Shown piece by piece: positions 1 through 4,512 of a stretch of DNA of 5,316 nt. Position 1 is the first letter of the stretch. Each line of letters begins with the position of its first letter. The stretch spans positions 1 through 5,316 of the forward strand of contig PMKA01000441.1 of assembly GCA_003157575.1 (NCBI GenBank), given 5' to 3'. Both the position numbers and the translations under genes were made by a program. The notes under the pieces were generated by a model. The model was not told the DNA's origin. It did no database searches and saw only the letters and a program-made list of their open reading frames with translations. The stretch is from Opitutia bacterium (GTDB lineage Bacteria > Verrucomicrobiota > Verrucomicrobiia > Opitutales > Opitutaceae).

Positions 1-1
1 C

Positions 2-235
2 GGCGACCACGTCGACCTCGTCCTGGAAGACACCGATTCTCCTTCCAACCTGGCCGCGACCGGCCAGAACGACGTCCTGGTTCGACTCCGTCCCGAGCAG
101 GGCCCGCGCAACTCCACCCAGATCTCCCGGCTCTGGCTCTGGGCCGCTTCAGACAATCTCCGGCTACACGCTCAGAATGCCGTCGAGTGCGCGCTGGACC
201 TGCGCCGGCTCCGCCCCAAGGGGACTGTTCAGTAA
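2..235 (+). CDS. C-terminal fragment of an aspartate-semialdehyde dehydrogenase-like protein (Asd/USG-1 dimerisation domain)
   Basis: Seventy-seven codons in an open frame run in from the window's left edge to a TAA stop, so the start and the catalytic half are missing. The best landmark is LWLWAASDNLRLHAQNAVE (residues 44-62 of the fragment). It resembles the C-terminal LW-x-VADNLR-x-GAALNAVQIAE segment of aspartate-semialdehyde dehydrogenases, where the dimerisation domain closes and the final helix begins. The upstream stretch GQNDVLVRLRP (21-31) fits the preceding strand (family form: DEVFVGRIR). True Asd makes aspartate semialdehyde for lysine, threonine and methionine synthesis. The fragment lacks the G of DNLR-x-G and has a longer linker, so it could instead be an Asd/USG-1 paralogue of unknown reaction. 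The catalytic Cys and His lie outside the window, so activity cannot be judged. It converges on the minus-strand gene at 270-560 with only 34 bases between stop codons. Confidence 0.62.
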   Translation, partial: GDHVDLVLEDTDSPSNLAATGQNDVLVRLRPEQGPRNSTQISRLWLWAASDNLRLHAQNAVECALDLRRLRPKGTVQ

Positions 236-263
236 GACTGCTGCCAAATTGCTTTATGAGGGT

Positions 264-283
264 GGGCTCTCAGCCCTTCTTTT
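264..283 (+). terminator. Probable intrinsic terminator of the leftmost gene
   Basis: A short hairpin with arms GGGCT (264-268) and AGCCC (272-276) and loop CTC is followed at once by TTCTTTT (277-283). It lies 29 bases after the TAA at 233-235. Past one mismatch the stem can extend weakly with wobble pairs. It overlaps the TGA (270-272) and last codons of the convergent minus-strand gene. The stem is short, so efficiency is uncertain. Confidence 0.4.
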
Positions 284-560
284 CGACCATAGTGAGGCGT
301 TCGCTCAGGGGAGAAACCTGCCGGAAGACTTCAAGCTGATTGGTTGCTCGGAGCGCCGCAAATTCTGAGCGCATCTCGGCACGAAACGCACCCATGTGCG
401 TCATGAGCGCATTGTTCTGCACTTCGATCTGACGGCGCAGAGCATCGTACTGCAATTCCACCTGCTTGCTCAGGGAATCCTGCTTCGCCTGGATCGCCTT
501 GAGGTCTGGAGCGACGAGATTCTGAAACACCTGCCGCAATCCTGTAACGGAATCTGTCAT
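270..560 (-). CDS. Small coiled-coil protein of unknown function (96 aa)
   Basis: A 96-residue protein without signal peptide, membrane segment or cysteine. After a short head with the motif LVAPDLKAIQ (residues 15-24), residues 20-92 are rich in Q, E, K, R and A with hydrophobic residues at heptad-like spacing (L30, V34, L36, L41, I45, V47, L52, M56, F59, M63, F67, L70). A single long helix that forms a coiled coil is likely. From memory, short proteins with an LVAPD-type head and a coiled-coil body occur in acidobacteria, but no function is known to me. The ATG is preceded by AGGA with a 7-base spacer, a fair ribosome binding site. The gene begins 44 bases after the stop of the upstream HD hydrolase gene on the same strand, so the two are probably co-transcribed. 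It may be an oligomerisation partner or simply a neighbour. Coding status is fairly secure from the regular helical pattern and the ribosome binding site. Confidence 0.7.
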   Translation of the reverse strand: MTDSVTGLRQVFQNLVAPDLKAIQAKQDSLSKQVELQYDALRRQIEVQNNALMTHMGAFRAEMRSEFAALRATNQLEVFRQVSPLSERLTMVEKKG

Positions 561-604
561 AAGGGCATCCTAGGCCCCTCCAAGCCCGCGCGCAAATCAA
601 ATGC

Positions 605-1771
605 TCACCGTCCTCCGCACCGCCCCCAAGCCTGCTCAATAAAGCCGTCCGTCATGCCCGCGATGTAATCGGCGACAGTCCGCGCCAGTCCCTGCGCGGG
701 GATTTCCGCCTGATGGTCCTCGGGCAGCATCCCCGGATCGGCCATCAGCGCCCCAAAAAACTCCTCGACAACCGTGGCGGCGTGCTTGTGAAGCTCCTCC
801 ATCCCTGGGGTGTTGTAGAGATTGGCATAGAGGAACTCCTTGGCTTCCGCCCGCGACGCCTCCATTGACGGGCTTAATGCAGCCTGCCGTTCCGGCGCCA
901 GTCGGATGTCCTCAAGCGTCGTCGCTCCAAGCGCGGCCACGCGCACCCGCACCTCATCCAGCAAGTCCGTCACCAGCGCATTCAGCGCGCGATTGAGCGC
1001 CTCATAGGTTGCAACCTTCTGCGCCGCGGCCGGATATTCCCTCACCACATCGTCATGAAAGCGGCGAAACAGCGGCACGCCTTGGCGCACCTGTTCCAGT
1101 GCGAGGATGCCGGAGTCAAGCCCGTCGTCCAGATCGGCGGTCAGGTAGGCAATCTCGTCGGCCAGGTCGATCAACTGCGCCTCAAGCGGCGGAAACCGGT
1201 CGAGATAATAGGCGCTGAGCTCAGGATGCTCCGCCGCTGAATAATCGCGCGAGTGTTTCACAATCCCCTCGCGCACGCCCAGGGTCAGATTCAACCCGCG
1301 AAAGCCCGCGTAGCGCTCCTCGAACCAGGTCACGATGCGCAGCGCATGCAGATTGTGGTCGAAGCTCAGTCCAAAGCTCCGCAGGCAGCCATCCAGAGCC
1401 TTTTCTCCGGCATGGCCAAAGGGCGGATGGCCTATGTCGTGCACGAGCGCCAGCGCCTCCGCCAGTTCGGTATTCAGTCCCAGCGCAGCGGCCATCGTAC
1501 GCGCAATCTGCGTCACTTCCAATGTGTGCGTCAGCCGGCTGCGGAAGTGGTCGCCCGGCGGGTCGCCCGGCCGCCGCGTAAACACCTGGGTCTTGCCCGC
1601 CAGGCGCCGAAATGCCCGCGCATGAAGAATCCGCGCACCGTCTCTTGCGAAGGGCGAGCGATACCGGTGCGGCGGCTCAGCGTGCGCCCTCCTCGCCAGT
1701 TCTTCGCCGTCATTTCCGCGAACGGCAATCCCCGCGGGGAGCACGGCCGCCAGCCTGGTTTCCGAATCCAT
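605..1771 (-). CDS. dgt: HD-domain deoxyguanosinetriphosphate triphosphohydrolase-like protein (dNTPase)
   Basis: A 388-residue cytoplasmic enzyme of the Dgt/SAMHD1-type HD superfamily. Such enzymes hydrolyse dNTPs to the deoxynucleoside and inorganic triphosphate, limiting dNTP pools. The metal-binding HD set is visible in order: H82 in RSRLTHTLEV, H111-D112 in VHDIGHPPFGHAGE (111-123), and D205 in QLIDLADEIAYLTADLDDGL (199-218). The N-terminal RSPFARDGARILHARAFRRLAGKTQVF (38-64) is the usual nucleotide-site and oligomer segment of this family. The length matches the shorter, roughly 380-residue bacterial subfamily, usually annotated dGTPase-like; true substrate preference cannot be read from sequence. 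The start is supported by GAGGA 6 bases upstream of the ATG. A candidate promoter lies at 1825-1853. It heads a probable two-gene unit with the coiled-coil gene 44 bases downstream and is divergent from the binding-protein gene at 2048. Nothing is visibly broken. Confidence 0.95.
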   Translation of the reverse strand: MDSETRLAAVLPAGIAVRGNDGEELARRAHAEPPHRYRSPFARDGARILHARAFRRLAGKTQVFTRRPGDPPGDHFRSRLTHTLEVTQIARTMAAALGLNTELAEALALVHDIGHPPFGHAGEKALDGCLRSFGLSFDHNLHALRIVTWFEERYAGFRGLNLTLGVREGIVKHSRDYSAAEHPELSAYYLDRFPPLEAQLIDLADEIAYLTADLDDGLDSGILALEQVRQGVPLFRRFHDDVVREYPAAAQKVATYEALNRALNALVTDLLDEVRVRVAALGATTLEDIRLAPERQAALSPSMEASRAEAKEFLYANLYNTPGMEELHKHAATVVEEFFGALMADPGMLPEDHQAEIPAQGLARTVADYIAGMTDGFIEQAWGRCGGR

Positions 1772-1824
1772 CGTCGATCCTCAGCGCACGAGCCTGTCAT
1801 TACAGGCAACAGGTTTCAAGTCTC

Positions 1825-1853
1825 GTTATACCGCAATCGGAAACGCCTGTGAT
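1825..1853 (-). promoter_or_regulatory. Candidate sigma70-type promoter for the HD hydrolase gene
   Basis: On the minus strand ATCACA (1848-1853, four of six matches to TTGACA) is followed after 17 bases by TATAAC (1825-1830, five of six matches to TATAAT). The -10 box ends 53 bases before the ATG at 1771, leaving a leader of about 45 bases. This is the best-spaced pair I found in the divergent region 1772-2047. It is a consensus match only. Confidence 0.35.
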
Positions 1854-2047
1854 GATTCGATGCTCTCATGTGCCCTGAATCACCATCAATCCCTTCCACC
1901 GGTGCTATAAAGGTGCCCATATCGCTGGAATTGGACAAAGCCATTTCTGTTGGCGTACCATCCGGCCCGATGTTTTCGAGAGCCCCGCGCTCGGTCAAAC
2001 CCCCGCGCCGGCCCTCGACAAAAACCATGTTTGCACTGGGGGGCATC

Positions 2048-3040
2048 ATGAAAACGATTCAAAAAACAGCGTTGACCTTGTTGGCGCTGGGTATTGCGTT
2101 TGCATCCGGCTGTGGCGACCGCCATTCGACCAAAGAGGTGTACTACCTGATTTCAGCCAATGCCGCGCTGCCTTACTGGCAGACTGCGGCCGCAGGCTTC
2201 AAAAAAGCGGCAGCGGAGTACAAGGTGACTGCGAGAGTCGCTGGCCCTGACGGCTACGATGCGCAGGCTGAGCTTACCGCGCTGCAAAATGCGGTTGCCG
2301 CCAAGCCTGCCGGCATCCTCATCTCGGTAGCCGACGCGTCGGTGCTCCAGCCTGGAATCGACGCCGCCATCAATGCGGGAATTCCCGTCATCACCATGGA
2401 CTCCGATGCCGCCGGCAGCCATCGGCTCTACTTCATCGGGACCAACAACCTCGAGGCGGGAAGACTCGGCGGCAAACGGGTCGTCGAGAAGCTTGGCGGC
2501 AAGGGCAACGTTGTCTTTTTCACCATTACCGGCCAGCCCAACACCGAAGAGCGGCTCAAGGGATTCAAAGACGCCTTCGCCAGCCACCCGGACATCAAGA
2601 TCGCCGACGTGGTGGACATCAAGGGCGATGTGCACGCCGCATTCGACAAGACCCAGGAGTTCATGATCCTCACCGGACCGAAGAAGATCGATGCCTTTGT
2701 CTGTCTCGATTCAGCCTCGGGCAAGATGGTCTCCGACGCCTTCAAGCGGACCAACGCCACCGACCGCGAGTTGGTGGCCTGGGATGTGAACCAGGACACG
2801 CTGGACGGGATCAAGGGCGGCACCATCGACGCAACGATCGCACAAAAGCCATACGCGATGGCTTTCGTTGGGCTCAAGGGTCTCGACGAAGTCTTCCACG
2901 CCCCGCCCGCCCAGCTGAACAAGGATTTCAGCGCCGACTCCTTCTCGCCCTATCCTGCGTTTGTGGATACCGGAACGTCGCTGGTCGACAAGAACAACGT
3001 CGACCTCTATATTGCCTCCGCCGCGGAAGGAACAAAATAG
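2048..3040 (+). CDS. Lipoprotein sugar-type ABC transporter substrate-binding protein (type I periplasmic binding fold)
   Basis: A 330-residue secreted binding protein of the RbsB-like class (Peripla_BP_4 type). The N-terminus has K2, K6, a hydrophobic core TALTLLALGIAFA (7-19) and a lipobox ASGC with C22 as the lipidated cysteine, so the protein is probably membrane-anchored on the periplasmic side. Family landmarks: LPYWQTAAAGFKKAA (41-55), an AAKPAGILIS segment (84-93), AGIPVITMDSDA (110-121) with ligand-site-like D118, R126 and N133-N134 in the following FIGTNN, then GQPNTEERLKGF, and a second lobe with VAWDVNQDTLDGIKGG and IAQKPYAM. A ribose- or sugar-like ligand is likely but not proven. 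The frame is open to an ATG at 1868, but the ATG at 2048 is chosen because it directly precedes the signal peptide and has GGGGGG at 2038-2043, 4 bases upstream. A TATAAA at 1906-1911 could be a -10 box but lacks a good -35. No permease or ATPase gene lies on either side. Confidence 0.92.
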   Translation: MKTIQKTALTLLALGIAFASGCGDRHSTKEVYYLISANAALPYWQTAAAGFKKAAAEYKVTARVAGPDGYDAQAELTALQNAVAAKPAGILISVADASVLQPGIDAAINAGIPVITMDSDAAGSHRLYFIGTNNLEAGRLGGKRVVEKLGGKGNVVFFTITGQPNTEERLKGFKDAFASHPDIKIADVVDIKGDVHAAFDKTQEFMILTGPKKIDAFVCLDSASGKMVSDAFKRTNATDRELVAWDVNQDTLDGIKGGTIDATIAQKPYAMAFVGLKGLDEVFHAPPAQLNKDFSADSFSPYPAFVDTGTSLVDKNNVDLYIASAAEGTK

Positions 3041-3068
3041 GGCATTTTTCAGCATGAAGACTGGGTGC

Positions 3069-3094
3069 CCCAGGTCTGGACTCTCAGACCTGGG
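3069..3094 (+). terminator. Strong hairpin after the binding-protein gene; terminator-like or a dispersed repeat
   Basis: A perfect 10-bp stem has arms CCCAGGTCTG (3069-3078) and CAGACCTGGG (3085-3094) with the 6-base loop GACTCT. It sits 28 bases after the TAG at 3038-3040. No T-run follows, so it is not a textbook intrinsic terminator, though it could stabilise the 3' end of the mRNA. The TGGGTGCCCCAGG context recalls GC-rich hairpin elements I remember from between genes in Acidobacteriaceae; that is recollection, not a search. Confidence 0.5.
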
Positions 3095-3269
3095 ATAGCA
3101 CGCGCCTCAATTCTCCGGCTCCGTCGAGCCTCCGCCCCGGGCTTCACGCATCATCGCCGAGCCACACTTCCTCTGCACCTGGCCATGGAAACGCGCTAAG
3201 GGCTGTTTTCGTAAAATGAGTTTCAACTTTTGGACGGTACGGCGCTCATGCCAGATCTCACATCAAGCT

Positions 3270-3285
3270 TCACAACCAGTTGTGA
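3270..3285. repeat. 16-bp dyad-symmetric element
   Basis: The arms TCACAAC (3270-3276) and GTTGTGA (3279-3285) are perfect inverted copies around CA. The spacing is too tight for a comfortable hairpin, so it looks more like a dimeric DNA-binding site than an RNA stem. No promoter is evident beside it. It lies between two gene ends, where an operator would be unexpected. It may be chance. Confidence 0.3.
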
Positions 3286-3357
3286 CTCACACCTATGCAT
3301 ACGCAGGTCTGTAGCTGTAGAGATTTCTAAACGAAGGATTGCCGCTGATGGGAGTTA

Positions 3358-4074
3358 TTAGTCGCGCCTCCATCCCCTGTTTATGTCGATCACGTTTCCC
3401 TCGGGTGGATCATCAATTCCAAAGTCGGAATATGCCTTTGGCCTGACTACTAGCGTAATGGGAACGGGGACCCCGTCATGAGATTTAGAATGGACTAGCG
3501 CGACTGCTCCGTTTGTCAAAGATATCTTTGTTGCGAACGTCCATGGACCCCACGATATTCGCAAATCGTGAATTGTGGAGGAGTTCTCCGGACTCGCAGC
3601 AACGCGAAACCAGACCTGACCTTTGTGGTTCGCCGGATAAATCCAAGCCCAACGCGACCTGTAGTCTCGATTAAGACTCTTGAGCAATTCAGCCGTGATA
3701 ACGCTCGGACCAGATTTCCATTCCATGAAGCGTTTCGATGACAAGAGAGGATATCGCTGCTTGAAAAGAGTAGGATCTATCGCCAGGATAGCGAGGACTA
3801 ACGTCGTGTTTTCGGCAATTTCGCGATCAATCGCACTGTACAGCTCGGTCTCCGGAAAATTGCGCTGGTAGAATGCGGGAGTAAAGAACGGTATGAAAAA
3901 TCGAGACTTGATAAGCCCTTCATTTACTTTGCGTGTAATGGAGTCTCCCCATCGAATTTCCGCCTCATCAAGCCAATAGGTAATCGCATTTATCCGTAAC
4001 TGCTCTGCGAGAGGACGCACGAATTCGTTCTTGTCCTCCCCGGCATGGCACAGAAATACGTCGCGCTTTTCCAT
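3358..4074 (-). CDS. TIR-domain protein with a beta- and tryptophan-rich C-terminal region (possible NADase immune effector)
   Basis: A 238-residue soluble protein. Residues 1-130 form a TIR domain: box 1 strand DVFLCHAGEDK (5-15), the WLDEAEIRWGDSI segment (34-46), the strand SRFFIPFFTPAFY (57-69), and NFPETEL (72-78), where E77 is my candidate for the catalytic glutamate of NAD+-cleaving TIR domains. The strand TLVLAILAID (91-100) follows. Residues 138-238 resemble no family I can name. They alternate short beta-like strands, contain WAWIYP (142-147), GQVWFRV (152-158), ISWGPWTF (173-180) and end in VIDINRGWRRD; a beta-sandwich sensor is an inference. There is no signal peptide or membrane segment. 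The ATG is forced by an in-frame stop four codons upstream. The ribosome binding site is poor (GGGG 12 bases upstream). GC content is about 47-48% in two sampled 60-base lines, against about 67% in a line of the HD gene, which suggests transfer. No partner gene is adjacent. Confidence 0.88.
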   Translation of the reverse strand: MEKRDVFLCHAGEDKNEFVRPLAEQLRINAITYWLDEAEIRWGDSITRKVNEGLIKSRFFIPFFTPAFYQRNFPETELYSAIDREIAENTTLVLAILAIDPTLFKQRYPLLSSKRFMEWKSGPSVITAELLKSLNRDYRSRWAWIYPANHKGQVWFRVAASPENSSTIHDLRISWGPWTFATKISLTNGAVALVHSKSHDGVPVPITLVVRPKAYSDFGIDDPPEGNVIDINRGWRRD

Positions 4075-4076
4075 GT

Positions 4077-4087
4077 GTAGAGTCTAC
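4077..4087. repeat. Small palindrome just upstream of the TIR start codon
   Basis: Arms GTAGA (4077-4081) and TCTAC (4083-4087) flank a single base, 2 to 13 bases before the TIR ATG on the minus strand. It occupies the place of the ribosome binding site, so it could be a repressor site or mask translation. It is short enough to be chance. Confidence 0.25.
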
Positions 4088-4096
4088 CCCAACAGG

Positions 4097-4118
4097 ATTC
4101 CGGAGGTTTAATCGGAAT
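4097..4118. repeat. Inverted repeat in the TIR gene leader
   Basis: Arms ATTCCG (4097-4102) and CGGAAT (4113-4118) are perfect inverted copies separated by 10 bases, starting 23 bases upstream of the TIR ATG. The geometry (6-bp half-sites, centres 16 bases apart) would suit a dimeric regulator or a leader stem-loop. No regulator gene is nearby. Confidence 0.3.
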
Positions 4119-4304
4119 GAGAGGCGGCCTGCTGCTTTACCCATCCAGCTCATGTGACGCCAAATCGCCTTAACATGAAGTAGATTGCGGCTGATATCTT
4201 CGCGTGCGTACCCCACCCTAGCCGCAAAATTTGTCAAGATGCAGGTTCTTCAATCCGCTGCGCTTCGCTCCTCATGAACAGAAGCTAAAAGATGGTATTT
4301 CGCA

Positions 4305-4321
4305 GCGCCCCTCCAGGGCGC
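4305..4321. repeat. Hairpin 1 of a three-hairpin block
   Basis: Arms GCGCCC (4305-4310) and GGGCGC (4316-4321) pair perfectly around the loop CTCCA. Its loop and flanks resemble hairpin 3 (both contain CCCCTCC followed by a G-run), so the two may be related units. Confidence 0.5.
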
Positions 4322-4343
4322 GATCCTCTGACGGGCGGACATT

Positions 4344-4372
4344 CCCCGGGTTGCGCTACGCTCCACCCGGGG
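4344..4372. repeat. Hairpin 2 of the block; also terminator-like on the plus strand
   Basis: Arms CCCCGGGT (4344-4351) and ACCCGGGG (4365-4372) form a perfect 8-bp stem. The 13-base loop contains its own small GCG/CGC pair (4353-4355 with 4359-4361). CTATTTTC follows on the plus strand, which would suit termination of plus-strand transcription, but no plus-strand gene reaches it. A dispersed intergenic repeat is the likelier reading. Confidence 0.55.
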
Positions 4373-4383
4373 CTATTTTCGAC

Positions 4384-4398
4384 CACCCCTCCGGGGTG
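4384..4398. repeat. Hairpin 3 of the block
   Basis: Arms CACCCC (4384-4389) and GGGGTG (4393-4398) enclose a 3-base loop, TCC, and AATTTTG follows on the plus strand. It is a tight, stable stem 11 bases after hairpin 2. Confidence 0.5.
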
Positions 4399-4512
4399 AA
4401 TTTTGTAGCGGTTCGTTCATTCCGGACGTAACTTGACTCGGCAAGTCGATTGCTCAAGAAGACAGCTTTTATTGGGTGAGCTTTATACTCAGCACATTTG
4501 TGAGTTTTGGAG

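Larger units (their letters stand above)
3041..3357. other. Intergenic region between convergent genes (317 bases)
   Basis: This stretch separates the binding-protein stop from the TIR gene's stop. It holds a strong hairpin (3069-3094) and a 16-bp dyad (3270-3285), listed separately. I found no convincing coding frame, tRNA or other RNA gene. The sequence becomes more AT-rich from about 3200 toward the TIR gene, which may mark the left edge of a transferred segment. Past the TIR stop on the minus strand I see no clear terminator with a T-run. Confidence 0.6.
4075..4512. other. Hairpin-rich intergenic region upstream of the TIR gene (438 bases)
   Basis: This gap lies between ribF and the TIR gene, both on the minus strand. 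The part next to the TIR gene (4075-4200) should hold its promoter, but I see only weak matches: TTGGCG and TAAAGC on the minus strand with an 18-base gap. It also carries two small dyads at 4077-4087 and 4097-4118. From about 4205 to 4405 it is a patchwork of GC-rich repeat-like pieces, including three hairpins listed separately. The last 100 bases before the ribF stop are AT-richer and show no clear terminator for ribF. I found no convincing coding frame. Confidence 0.6.

Noticed and set aside
1253..1852. 199-codon open frame on the plus strand opposite the HD hydrolase gene
   Set aside because: It is antisense to a clearly recognised enzyme, is rich in Arg, Pro, Gln and Ala as expected of a GC-rich shadow frame, and shows no domain.
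2428..2922. 164-codon minus-strand frame inside the binding-protein gene
   Set aside because: The plus strand here encodes conserved binding-protein motifs throughout; the opposite frame has no recognisable features.
3219..3317. 32-codon plus-strand frame in the gap after the binding-protein gene
   Set aside because: No ribosome binding site or recognisable composition; too short to support.
3358..4074. Complete Thoeris, CBASS or pAgo system
   Set aside because: Only the TIR protein is present; neighbours on both sides are a solute-binding protein and ribF, with no cyclase, SLOG/macro-domain protein or Argonaute in the window.
4116..4172. Tiny plus-strand frame with a GGAGG upstream, near the TIR gene leader
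   Set aside because: Only 18 codons, no recognisable peptide pattern, and the GGAGG is part of the loop of an inverted repeat; likely chance.
4205..4405. Possible CRISPR array or attachment site in the hairpin patch
   Set aside because: The hairpins are not identical, have no regular spacers, and there is no integrase, cas gene or tRNA end nearby.
4433..4489. TTGACT and TATACT promoter-like boxes on the plus strand before the ribF stop
   Set aside because: They are not correctly spaced with each other, and no plus-strand gene lies downstream; at most an antisense promoter with no support.
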